A stretch of 10,024 nt of DNA, taken from contig BNVH01000100.1 in NCBI GenBank assembly GCA_025997955.1, positions 1 to 10,024 of the forward strand, in the 5' to 3' direction. Below the pieces are notes generated by a model. That model was not told where the DNA came from. It worked only from the letters and a program-made list of their open reading frames with translations, and searched no databases. Source of the stretch: Synergistales bacterium (lineage in GTDB: Bacteria; Synergistota; Synergistia; Synergistales; Aminobacteriaceae). The position numbers and the translations under genes were made by a program. Shown piece by piece: positions 1 through 6,688 of this stretch; position 1 is the stretch's first letter; every line of letters starts with the position of its first letter.

Positions 1-128
1 AAAGCCGAGAGAGAGGCTAAAATAGCGGCTCCCGGATAATTCAGGGACCCGCCCGCTACTAATATTCGTCCCCTGTTTGCCTTACTCATATCAGCCGGGC
101 GCGGGGGCAGCAAGCTCCATTCAATCAT
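1..128 (-). CDS. nnrD: ADP-dependent NAD(P)HX dehydratase (NnrD / YjeF C-terminal domain family), N-terminal 42 residues only
   Basis: This is the 5' end of a gene that runs off the left edge of the window. The 42 visible residues begin MIEWSLLPPRP and continue with K16, then GRILVAGGS (20-28) and PGAAILASLSA (32-42). This matches the start of the YjeF carbohydrate-kinase-like fold: a 'LP.R..d..K' lead-in, the first beta strand with a GGS turn, and 'GAa.La' opening the next helix. Family members use ADP (or ATP) to dehydrate damaged hydrated NADH/NADPH (NAD(P)HX) back to the working cofactor in the cytoplasm. The ATG at 128-126 overlaps the end of the upstream secreted-protein gene by 8 nt (ATGATTGA), which suggests translational coupling. 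No clear Shine-Dalgarno is visible. Whether an NnrE epimerase domain lies elsewhere cannot be seen. A later start at M14 is possible but would drop the conserved LPPRP. Confidence 0.78.
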   Translation of the reverse strand, partial: MIEWSLLPPRPADMSKANRGRILVAGGSLNYPGAAILASLSA

Positions 129-630
129 ACGAAACTTTGAATTTCTGTCCCCGCGCGGTCGGCGGAGCCACGACGGTTATCGCGAACTCGCCATCAGGAG
201 CCAACTCTTTTTCCCAGTATATGTCATTTGTCAGTACGTCCTCTTTTTGCAGAGAGTGACCGTTTATGACGAGTTTCCCAGGCTCGAACTCAAAGAACTT
301 GTTTGCTCTGCACCTCACGACGAAGAGCTCTTTCTTTTTGACGCGAGAAGCTATGTCCTTGCGGTTGCTGTAGTAATAATTCAGCCCGTCCGTGACCCAC
401 TCGTCCACGTCTTTGTCTCGGTCCAAAAAATCCATCATTTTCCTGTCAAGCCGCGTCACGTTTATCTCGGCGCGGGCGTTCAGGATTATCCCGCCTATGT
501 CCTGACCCTCTACCCAAATAGTTACGGTGTTTTCGGATATACGCGCCTTCCATTCGGCTGAGGAGTGTGCAAGGGCGGGCGTTTGAATAGCGCAAAGAAG
601 AAATATAAAAAGAGTCGCAAGCCGTCTCAT
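121..630 (-). CDS. Small secreted protein of unknown function with an Asp-rich EF-hand-like loop
   Basis: I do not recognise this 169-residue protein. Residues 1-21 form a clear Sec signal peptide (MRRLATLFIFLLCAIQTPALA, cleavage expected after ALA), so it should act outside the cytoplasmic membrane. The mature part starts with a beta-rich stretch (27-60). Then comes an acidic segment with D70, D72, D74, D76 and D81, spaced like positions 1, 3, 5, 7 and 12 of an EF-hand loop but lacking the usual Gly at 6 and Glu at 12. A beta-rich C-terminal half follows (101-169). Two cysteines are present: C13 in the signal peptide and C107 in the mature chain. The ATG has a GGAG 9 nt upstream (643-640), inside the last codons of the dehydrogenase gene, whose stop is only 4 nt before this start. 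The gene is therefore operonic. Calcium binding is only a possibility. Confidence 0.8.
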   Translation of the reverse strand: MRRLATLFIFLLCAIQTPALAHSSAEWKARISENTVTIWVEGQDIGGIILNARAEINVTRLDRKMMDFLDRDKDVDEWVTDGLNYYYSNRKDIASRVKKKELFVVRCRANKFFEFEPGKLVINGHSLQKEDVLTNDIYWEKELAPDGEFAITVVAPPTARGQKFKVSYD

Positions 631-634
631 TTGC

Positions 635-1600
635 TTAGGCTCCGTGACGCTGCGCGGCCAAGGGTTCTCCCTTTGCGAGGCGCGTTATATTGTCATATAT
701 GAAGTCAAATATTCCCCTCTGAGCCGCCAAGGTGATTCCGCCGATATGGGGCGTCAGAGTGACGTTTTTGTGGGTCAAGAGCGGGTTGTCTTTCTCCGGC
801 GGCTCCTGCGTGAAGACATCGAGCCCGGCTCCGGCCAGACGCCCAGAGTCAAGCGCTCGCAAAAGCGCCGCCTCGTCTACTAATCCGCCCCGGGCCACGT
901 TGACGAAAAACGCCCCCTCGTCCATCGCCGCGAAGAACGAGTCGTCAAATATCCTGTCAGTTTCGCTAGAAAACGCCAAGGCCGCCACGACAAAGCGGCA
1001 GGAGCGCACGGCCTTCTTCAGGTCATTGAGGGAAAAGAACTCCTTCACGCCGAATTCTTCGAGCGCCCCTTGTGATAAAGGGCTGCGGTTGACCCCGATT
1101 ACGCGCGCGCCCATCACGGAAAGCCTCTCGCTCAGCGTGCGCCCGAGGTTGCCAAGCCCCACCACGCAGACTTTAGCCCTCCAAAGCGATATGCCAGCCG
1201 GCGAAAACATCCTGCCGGCCGCCATATTGTCCACCGCAAAGGCGTACTTCCGCCCGAGAAGCAGCATGTGCAAAATGGCTATTTCCGTGACGCCCTCTGC
1301 GTTGCCCGTGCCGCGCGAGGGCGCGTTGCATACAGCTATGCCGCGTGACGCGCAGTACTCGAAGTCGAGGCCCTCGAGCCCTGCGCCCCACTGGTGCCAA
1401 AGTTTCAGGCTGCGCGCGGACGCCAAAACGTCACGACCGATAGCGCTCCCGACGCCGGGGCGCGTAATGAGCACGTCGACGTCGGCTATGCAGTCTCTCA
1501 CTGTATCCTCGTCCGCGAATATCACCTCATGATCGGGGAGCCAAGCGATGAAGTCGTCTTTGCGGCTCGATAATTCCTTGCTGTAAAACAAGATCTTCAT
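635..1600 (-). CDS. D-isomer-specific 2-hydroxyacid dehydrogenase
   Basis: A 321-residue cytoplasmic oxidoreductase that should interconvert a D-2-hydroxyacid and its 2-oxoacid using a nicotinamide cofactor. It has full family length. The N- and C-terminal parts form the substrate domain, and residues about 100-280 form the Rossmann domain with G148-L-G150-N-L-G153. The catalytic trio is intact: R237 in NVARGGLVDE, E266 in LDVFTQEPP and H285 in TPHIGG. After the second Rossmann strand there is N171-R172-S173 rather than the acidic residue typical of NAD-specific members. GhrA/GRHPR-type reductases carry Arg at this point, so NADP(H) preference is plausible, but that is inference. The substrate (glyoxylate/hydroxypyruvate, a branched oxoacid or phosphoglycerate) cannot be assigned. 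The gene lies 17 nt downstream of the BI-1 gene and 4 nt upstream of the secreted-protein gene. No good Shine-Dalgarno precedes the ATG, and I see no better start. Confidence 0.92.
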   Translation of the reverse strand: MKILFYSKELSSRKDDFIAWLPDHEVIFADEDTVRDCIADVDVLITRPGVGSAIGRDVLASARSLKLWHQWGAGLEGLDFEYCASRGIAVCNAPSRGTGNAEGVTEIAILHMLLLGRKYAFAVDNMAAGRMFSPAGISLWRAKVCVVGLGNLGRTLSERLSVMGARVIGVNRSPLSQGALEEFGVKEFFSLNDLKKAVRSCRFVVAALAFSSETDRIFDDSFFAAMDEGAFFVNVARGGLVDEAALLRALDSGRLAGAGLDVFTQEPPEKDNPLLTHKNVTLTPHIGGITLAAQRGIFDFIYDNITRLAKGEPLAAQRHGA

Positions 1601-1617
1601 TAGGTTTTAACAGCGCT

Positions 1618-2337
1618 CTAATCGCGGCGGTTTCCCAAGAAGCGCAGAAGGTAGATGAAAAGGTTGACGAAGTCGAGATAGAGCTTGAGGGAACCGATTA
1701 TGACCATCTTGCGAGGAGTGTCGTCCAAGCCGTTCACGTCGACTTGTCCTCCGAGTTCGCGCAGATATTGAGTGTCGTAGGCCGTGAGACCCATAAACAC
1801 CAACACTCCGATGCCGCTTATCACGAGCTCAAGCATACTGCTGCCGAGGAACATGTTGACCACCATGGCTATTATCAGGCCCCAAAGCCCCATCATCAGG
1901 AAGCCGCCCATGCTTGTGAGGTCGCGCTTGGTGTAAAGCCCATAGACGCTCATCGCGCCGAACATGCCGGCTGTGGTCAAAAACGCGGCAAACACGGACT
2001 CGCTCGTGTAGACGAGCAAAACGCTTGAGAGCGTGACGCCGTTCAAGAGGCTATAAGCGATAAAAAGCATAGAGGCCGTCGCCGCGCTTATCTTGTTTAT
2101 CGCCATACTGAGGAAAAACACCAACCCGACCTCGACGATGACGAGCGCCATCAAGAGCCCGCGCGAAGAGTAGAGCGCGTTCACCATAGCGTCGCTTGAC
2201 GCCACGACGTGGGCGGTTATGGCCGTCAATATGAGACCGGCCGCCATCCAGTTGTAAACCTTGCGGAAAAACGCGTTTGTGGCCTCGATGTTGCTCAATG
2301 TCGAAGAAGGAAAAGGCATGTTAGAAGAATTCAGCAT
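1618..2337 (-). CDS. Bax inhibitor-1 / YccA family membrane protein
   Basis: A 239-residue integral membrane protein with about seven hydrophobic helices, starting near residues 31-46 and ending at 212-234. The BI-1 (UPF0005) signature is clear. The sixth helix ends in GLTAYDTQYL with D188, and the last contains SLKLYLDFVNLFIYLLRFLG with D222. These two aspartates match the pH-sensing Asp pair of the bacterial homologue YetJ, which behaves as a calcium leak channel. In bacteria the family includes YccA, which restrains the FtsH protease, so the exact role here is open. I chose the ATG at 2337 because GGAGGT (2350-2345) sits 7 nt upstream. A TTG at 2352 would overlap that Shine-Dalgarno and put it inside the coding sequence. 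It is the first gene of a minus-strand operon, with the dehydrogenase 17 nt downstream and an extended -10 promoter at 2388-2380. Confidence 0.93.
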   Translation of the reverse strand: MLNSSNMPFPSSTLSNIEATNAFFRKVYNWMAAGLILTAITAHVVASSDAMVNALYSSRGLLMALVIVEVGLVFFLSMAINKISAATASMLFIAYSLLNGVTLSSVLLVYTSESVFAAFLTTAGMFGAMSVYGLYTKRDLTSMGGFLMMGLWGLIIAMVVNMFLGSSMLELVISGIGVLVFMGLTAYDTQYLRELGGQVDVNGLDDTPRKMVIIGSLKLYLDFVNLFIYLLRFLGNRRD

Positions 2338-2379
2338 AAAAAGCACCTCCAAAACAAAATAAATTTCACTGCGAGTTTC

Positions 2380-2388
2380 ATTTTACCA
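2380..2388 (-). promoter_or_regulatory. Extended -10 promoter for the BI-1 operon
   Basis: On the minus strand this reads TGGTAAAAT, an extended -10 (TGN plus a near-consensus TAAAAT). There is no convincing -35 around 2403-2408, as expected for extended -10 promoters. Transcription would start near 2373, giving a leader of about 35 nt before the ATG at 2337. It lies back-to-back with the greA promoter. Confidence 0.55.
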
Positions 2389-2414
2389 GATATTTTTATG
2401 CTGTGCGACTTTTG

Positions 2415-2423
2415 TGTTAAAAT
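2415..2423 (+). promoter_or_regulatory. Extended -10 promoter for greA
   Basis: The sequence TGTTAAAAT is an extended -10 (TG, one base, TAAAAT). The -35 position (about 2395-2400) is only a T-rich stretch. Transcription would start near 2430, about 30 nt before the greA ATG at 2460. It lies 26 nt from the opposing BI-1 promoter, so RNA polymerase footprints on the two sites would overlap. Confidence 0.55.
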
Positions 2424-2459
2424 ACCTCCGTCTCGAGATTATATATGGGGGAATGTATC

Positions 2460-2960
2460 ATGGCTAAGACGATAGACAACGAAGCTACGATGACGAGGAG
2501 CGGGTACGACAGACTGACGGCCGAGCTCATAGAACTGAGGACGAATCGCAGAGAGGAAATAGCCGGACAGCTCGAGGAGGCGCGATCTTTCGGGGACCTC
2601 AGCGAGAACGCCGAGTACGCGGCGGCCAAAGAAGAGCAAGCCAAAATAGAAGCGCGCATCCTACAGCTCGAAGGACAGCTCAGCAAGGCTAAAATATTGG
2701 ACGAGGACAAGTTAGATACGACCAGAATATCAATGGGGCTTACCGTCACCCTTGAGGATGTTGGGGAGCCGTTCAAGTCCTATGTCTACTCCATTGTGGG
2801 ATCCGAGGAGGCCGACCCGAAGGTCAACAGTATCTCCCAGAAAAGCCCGGTGGGGCAGGCCATTATAGGCAAGACCATAGGCGACGAAGTGGTAGTGAAA
2901 ACCCCTCGGGGCAGCCGGAGTTTGAAGGTCGTCAATATCACGATAGGGACTAAGAAATAA
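2460..2960 (+). CDS. greA: Transcription elongation factor GreA
   Basis: A 166-residue protein matching GreA along its whole length (E. coli GreA is 158). It enters the RNA polymerase secondary channel and stimulates cleavage of backtracked transcripts. Residues 12-82 form the antiparallel coiled coil. Its tip is GDLSENAEYAAAKEEQ, with D46 and E49 at the positions of the acidic tip residues that hold the catalytic magnesium. The C-terminal FKBP-like domain has the familiar SPVGQAIIGKTIGDEVVVKTP stretch split over 129-149. I place the start at the ATG at 2460, 7 nt after GGGGGA (2447-2452). An ATG at 2445 would overlap that ribosome site and add five residues (MGECI) before the usual start. 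greA is the first gene of a plus-strand unit and is followed after 25 nt by the TPR protein gene. No lysS or carbamoyl-phosphate synthase neighbour is seen. Confidence 0.97.
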   Translation: MAKTIDNEATMTRSGYDRLTAELIELRTNRREEIAGQLEEARSFGDLSENAEYAAAKEEQAKIEARILQLEGQLSKAKILDEDKLDTTRISMGLTVTLEDVGEPFKSYVYSIVGSEEADPKVNSISQKSPVGQAIIGKTIGDEVVVKTPRGSRSLKVVNITIGTKK

Positions 2961-2985
2961 AGAAAATTTAGGAGGTCAATTGACT

Positions 2986-4296
2986 ATGAAAAAGTTTATC
3001 GTTCTGTTTGTGATGTCGTTGCTATTATGCGTTGCTGATGGGATTTCATACGCTTTCACCTTGGAAGAGCATGTTGACGGTGTGAAGAAGTATGTTGCGG
3101 CTTTTGCTAAGTCGCCAGATGTCCGGAAAACGCTATGCGATACCAAGGGCAAAATCGTGGAGAACCCGCTCGCAATGGAGGGGCAAGATTCCGTCAGGTA
3201 CACGCAAGGCGTGCTTGACAGCGTTATTGAACTTCGTCCCATGGGAGATTTAATAGGGTTTTCAACCATAAACCCCGCGTTCAAACTGCCTGATGGCAGC
3301 GGCGTAGGAGATCCTATTAAGAATGTCCTGAAAGTAGCTCTCGTTCCTGGTGATTATTCAAATACTACAAAGAATAACGTGAGAAGCCATATATGGCTGC
3401 GGGACGGAATAGGTACCGTCATAAACGAGTACAACGACAAAATCGCCTCAATAGCTGTTTTATACGTCCAAAGACAAAAGAGGATAACGATAAACAGCGA
3501 CTATGACGCTTACCTGATTCCGGGCGCGCCCGAGCCGGCGAAGGCTCAGGAATATACGCCACTCCCCGCGAACAGCGAACTCAACAACTCGACGGACGCA
3601 AAGGTGATAAATTCCTACCCTCTGCCGCCGAAGGATAAAAATACGCTGGGCATTCAGCATCGCGGGACGTGGAAGCTGTATTCGCAAAAAAAATACAAGG
3701 AAGCCTACGCTGGATTCTCGAAGCTCGCAAAAGACTACGACGGCAACTATCTCTCCGCGTACTGGGCCGGCGAGTCCGCGCTGAAGCTGAAGAAGAACGA
3801 CGACGCGAGGACCTGGTTCAAGCGCGCGCTTGAAATCAACCCCAACTACAAGCCCGCGAGCGACGCGCTAGATAATCTGGACGGGAAAAAGACGGCGAAG
3901 AGCGGCGGCGCTGCCGTGAGCAAGGGTTGGACACCGCTGAAAGAACGTCATGATTTTGAGATAAAAGATCGTGACGCAGTGTTCAAAATAGCCCTCGCAG
4001 CATTTGCTGAGCATGGCGACAGCAATATTGACGCCAAAGCGATGTCGAAGCGCAAGTATTATCTGCATTCCCTGTCTTCAAAAGAGTACGGCGATAAGAT
4101 AATCGTCGTGATGGTTGAGAATCATGGCAAATCCAAAAACCCGAATTCGTATGAAGAAGTAGTGTTGACTTTTTCTGACCTGAAACCAATATCCCTCAGC
4201 ACTTACAACACCGCGGATGAACCACTGAGCGAACACTTGAAAAATGTGCTTGAACAGACGGTTTATGATCTTCATGACGACAGCGACCGCGACTGA
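2986..4296 (+). CDS. Secreted tetratricopeptide-repeat protein of unknown function
   Basis: A 436-residue exported protein. The signal peptide spans residues 1-23 (MKKFIVLFVM..., cleavage expected after SYA). Residues 24-175 form a domain I do not recognise. Residues 176-226 are a Pro/Asn-rich linker, and 227-298 hold about two TPR units (YSQKKYKEAYAGFSKLAKDY, then NDDARTWFKRALEINPNY). Residues 318-436 form a C-terminal domain with a beta-rich core and an acidic tail. TPRs normally act as protein-binding scaffolds, so a periplasmic or surface adaptor role is plausible but unproven. AGGAGGT (2970-2976) sits 9 nt before the ATG at 2986. A TTG at 2980 would be too close to that site. Codon use is uneven: the N- and C-terminal thirds are noticeably more AT-rich than the GC-rich linker and TPR segment (about 3515-3930). 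The gene lies 25 nt after greA and before a hairpin terminator. Confidence 0.85.
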   Translation: MKKFIVLFVMSLLLCVADGISYAFTLEEHVDGVKKYVAAFAKSPDVRKTLCDTKGKIVENPLAMEGQDSVRYTQGVLDSVIELRPMGDLIGFSTINPAFKLPDGSGVGDPIKNVLKVALVPGDYSNTTKNNVRSHIWLRDGIGTVINEYNDKIASIAVLYVQRQKRITINSDYDAYLIPGAPEPAKAQEYTPLPANSELNNSTDAKVINSYPLPPKDKNTLGIQHRGTWKLYSQKKYKEAYAGFSKLAKDYDGNYLSAYWAGESALKLKKNDDARTWFKRALEINPNYKPASDALDNLDGKKTAKSGGAAVSKGWTPLKERHDFEIKDRDAVFKIALAAFAEHGDSNIDAKAMSKRKYYLHSLSSKEYGDKIIVVMVENHGKSKNPNSYEEVVLTFSDLKPISLSTYNTADEPLSEHLKNVLEQTVYDLHDDSDRD

Positions 4297-4333
4297 TGAG
4301 GTAAATTCTATTCGCTAAGTGGCAAGGGTATGT

Positions 4334-4360
4334 TAGAGACGCCCAATTCGGGCGTCTTTA
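4334..4360 (+). terminator. Rho-independent-type terminator after the greA/TPR unit
   Basis: A perfect 7-bp GC-rich stem (GACGCCC at 4338-4344, GGGCGTC at 4350-4356) closes a 5-nt AATTC loop. Weaker A-T and G-U pairs extend it to about 11 bp. A short TTTA follows, so the U-tract is weak. It lies 37 nt past the TPR gene stop, between two convergent genes. Read from the other strand the hairpin has no U-run, so it probably serves the plus-strand unit only. Confidence 0.65.
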
Positions 4361-4403
4361 CGATATAGTTGCCTTATTTCTTATTTTCCACCTAATTTCT
4401 GCA

Positions 4404-6125
4404 TTATTTTGACAGACCGTCCGGCCTTACAAACGGGTCGTTGTCCCTATATTCGCCGAACGACGCCGGGGTGCTGGGGAAAGCCAATATCGACACGTTC
4501 AGGCTTATCTTGTCGTCGGAGCCGGACGTCCTGTCGTCGCGGTAGAGCAATTCCCATTTCATGCAATCGTTTATCCATTGAAGTGAATAAGTGACGCCGT
4601 CCACGAGCGATTCGTTGAGGTCGTAGCTCCCCCGCACGGATAAGAAAATCTCGCGGCTCAGGGGGAAGCGTATTTTTTGGTGTATTCTCTCCGCCTCTTC
4701 CCAAGCGTCCCAAAACATGGGCGACGAGCCCCAGACATAACGGCGCTCGTACCCCGTCGCCATCTCAAGCGCGCCAAAGCCGTACCTTACGCCCAAAATC
4801 CCGTGTAGTACCTCCTGGCGTCGTTCGGACGATAGGGAATCGTGATCGTAGAACCACGCCCCGTAACGGATATTCCAAAAAACATCGGCGTGTTTGCCTA
4901 TGGGCGACTCCAAGTAGCTTTGGGCGTCAGCGCCCCAGCGCGATATGGTCTCTCCCGCGAAATTGACGGTGCTCTCCCGATACATGCCCCATACGGCGTT
5001 TAGCCTAAACCAAGACGAACTTCCAGCCGGGTCTTTTATCCAAGGAGAACTTACCGAGAGCTCGGGCTCTCGCGTAAGGTGCCCCTGATATTTATAAAGA
5101 GAGTCTTTTTGGTCTTCGATATATTCTTTATGCGACCAGCGAACCGTGGCTGTCCATTTGCTCGCCTCATAGGACAGAGCCGCGTATGGATGGTAGAGCT
5201 TTTCGTCCCAAGCCTCGTCCCATGAATAGTCGACGCCGCCCTTTATCTCGAAGCCGCCGCCAAGCTCCTGTCTTATCTCAGCCATCCACTCGGCGCCTAT
5301 ATCGCTCCAGTAAGCGCCTCCCAAAGCCACGGAGCCGGTGTTCCACATAAAAGCGCCGGAAAGCCCGCCGCCTCCGCCTTTGGCCTCGCTGTTTTGAAAG
5401 TACGGCGTCACGGAGTATCTCAACGCCTTACGGTCTATATCGACGACGTAGTTCATGGGATAGGTCATGATGTAGGTTTCACCGAGATAGAGGCGCGGGG
5501 ATTTGGCTACGGCCTGTTTGCCTGGTATGAAAACTATGCGCTTGGACTCGACGCGGTAATGAGGATGGTCGAGAGCGCAAGTCGTGGCCGACACGTTCTC
5601 CCCGAGGCCGACGTAAGAGGCGTCTGGGATACCGGTATTTTTTTTCTTGACAAGTCCTTGTTCCGCGGCTGTGTCATACGGCAGCACCTGAAGTCCGCCG
5701 CCTGAGATGTAGAGCGCGCCCTCTTCTATGGGAAGTGCGGTCCTTGCGCGCTCCATGACGCCTTCTTCGTTGCTTAGGTCGTACTCCAAGGAGTCACCCC
5801 GGATAAGCCTCCCGCCGCTCTGCAACGACACAGTCCCGCCCGGAGCGGGGCTGGCCTTGGCTTTTTGGCTGCCGACGTCGTAGTCTATACGACCGGCTCT
5901 TATCACGGTGTCGCGGTATCTCATCACCGCGTCACCAGTAGCCTGCGCCGCCCCTCTCTCGTCGTCGTACATGACGCGCGCCGCGTCGAGAGTGACTCTA
6001 TCGACCGATTCGTCTATTCTTTCGATTTCCTCGGGGTTTGCGGGCAAAGAGATGAAAAATAACGCCAAGACAGCAAGGACAGCTATTCTTGCTCGTCCAA
6101 GTCCGGTTCTATGCTTTTTTTCCAT
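4404..6125 (-). CDS. lptD: LPS-assembly outer-membrane protein LptD (OstA/Imp), short form
   Basis: A 573-residue protein that should form the outer-membrane barrel through which lipopolysaccharide is placed on the cell surface. Residues 14-30 are the hydrophobic core of a signal peptide. Residues about 43-150 are an OstA beta-jellyroll domain (VTLDAARVMYDDERGAAQATG, then RLIRGDSLEYDLSNEEGVM). The LptD hallmark TTCALDHPHYRVESKRI follows at 181-197. The remaining 230-573 alternates aromatic and charged strands like a beta-barrel and includes NDCMKWELLYRDD (519-531). It is shorter than E. coli LptD (784). Only two cysteines exist, C183 and C521, one per domain; E. coli has four. GGCGG lies about 9 nt before the ATG. 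The first 43 nt overlap the end of the LptC-like gene, and no alternative start precedes the signal peptide. This is the last gene of the operon. No LptE partner is in the window. Confidence 0.88.
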   Translation of the reverse strand: MEKKHRTGLGRARIAVLAVLALFFISLPANPEEIERIDESVDRVTLDAARVMYDDERGAAQATGDAVMRYRDTVIRAGRIDYDVGSQKAKASPAPGGTVSLQSGGRLIRGDSLEYDLSNEEGVMERARTALPIEEGALYISGGGLQVLPYDTAAEQGLVKKKNTGIPDASYVGLGENVSATTCALDHPHYRVESKRIVFIPGKQAVAKSPRLYLGETYIMTYPMNYVVDIDRKALRYSVTPYFQNSEAKGGGGGLSGAFMWNTGSVALGGAYWSDIGAEWMAEIRQELGGGFEIKGGVDYSWDEAWDEKLYHPYAALSYEASKWTATVRWSHKEYIEDQKDSLYKYQGHLTREPELSVSSPWIKDPAGSSSWFRLNAVWGMYRESTVNFAGETISRWGADAQSYLESPIGKHADVFWNIRYGAWFYDHDSLSSERRQEVLHGILGVRYGFGALEMATGYERRYVWGSSPMFWDAWEEAERIHQKIRFPLSREIFLSVRGSYDLNESLVDGVTYSLQWINDCMKWELLYRDDRTSGSDDKISLNVSILAFPSTPASFGEYRDNDPFVRPDGLSK

Positions 6126-6688
6126 TTGATCACACCGCCTTTTTCGAGTAGGATAACGCCGTCTTTGTTTATCTTCGCGTTCTCAGCAGTTAGCAAAATC
6201 TCAGCATCGTATACGACGAGCCCTTCCGGGAAAATAAACTCGTATTCCGCGTTTTCGTCCCGCGAAGTTTTATAGCCCAAGAACAACAGTTTGGGACTTT
6301 CCAAGTTTAACACACGGTCTCCCGTTTCTAAAGTTCCAAGTAGGCCGAATAGGTCGGCGGAACCCGTTTTTTCGGAGTAAAGGCCAAGCGCGCTCCTGAA
6401 ATACCATTCCTTGCCACCAGAGCCGTCTATAAGGCGCGTCACGTCAAGTGATGTCACTTGAGCGACTCCGTCGCTCAAAGAGGCTCGGGGGACATGGGCG
6501 CGCCAAAAATCGCCGGATATTTCGCGCTCAAAATCTAAATTTTCCATTACGATGGCCGGCATTCTCTCGAAACTTTCGCGCAGAATGTCCACATTGAGGC
6601 TTATATCCCGCGCGACATACCGCGCTGACCAGCCCACGAAAGAAACAGCTAAAAATAGTGTTACGAGTATCTTTTTATTTTTCACCAT
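6083..6688 (-). CDS. lptC: LptC-like LPS export periplasmic protein, single membrane anchor
   Basis: A 201-residue protein with an N-terminal membrane anchor (residues 6-22, KILVTLFLAVSFVGWSA) and a beta-rich periplasmic part. The pattern is that of LptC. Its early segment (MPAIVMENLDFEREISGDFWRAHVPRASL, about 43-71) is the 'v....~~~~.....w.l.a..a' lead-in, followed by repeating short strands ending in INKDGVILLEKGGVIKWKK. LptC takes LPS from the LptBFG transporter and hands it to the LptA/LptD jellyroll bridge. Overall similarity is weak, so the call rests on architecture plus the adjacent lptD. I chose the ATG at 6688, which has GGA 7 nt upstream and overlaps the previous gene's stop by 7 nt (ATGGTGA). 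A TTG at 6700 is less likely. The 3' end overlaps lptD by 43 nt. No LptA or LptB is present in the window. Confidence 0.72.
   Translation of the reverse strand: MVKNKKILVTLFLAVSFVGWSARYVARDISLNVDILRESFERMPAIVMENLDFEREISGDFWRAHVPRASLSDGVAQVTSLDVTRLIDGSGGKEWYFRSALGLYSEKTGSADLFGLLGTLETGDRVLNLESPKLLFLGYKTSRDENAEYEFIFPEGLVVYDAEILLTAENAKINKDGVILLEKGGVIKWKKSIEPDLDEQE
6444..6478. repeat. Two overlapping perfect inverted repeats inside the lptC coding region
   Basis: TCAAGTGA (6444-6451), TG, TCACTTGA (6454-6461) is a perfect 8-bp palindrome with a 2-nt centre. It overlaps a second perfect repeat, TTGAGCGAC (6458-6466), TCC, GTCGCTCAA (6470-6478), with a 9-bp stem and 3-nt loop. The shared bases 6458-6461 mean that in RNA the two hairpins could not form fully at the same time. 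It is seen directly in the sequence; any function is unknown. Confidence 0.6.

Noticed and set aside
732..1532. A 266-codon plus-strand open frame
   Set aside because: It lies wholly over the well-supported dehydrogenase on the other strand. Its translation is Ser/Pro/Arg-rich with no domain, typical of the antisense of a GC-rich gene.
2417..2776. A 119-codon minus-strand open frame over greA
   Set aside because: Serine/leucine-rich antisense shadow of greA, with no ribosome site or recognisable motif.
4334..4403. The same hairpin as terminator for the lptD operon on the minus strand
   Set aside because: Read on the minus strand the stem is followed by CTAACAT with no U-run, so I call it only for the plus-strand unit.
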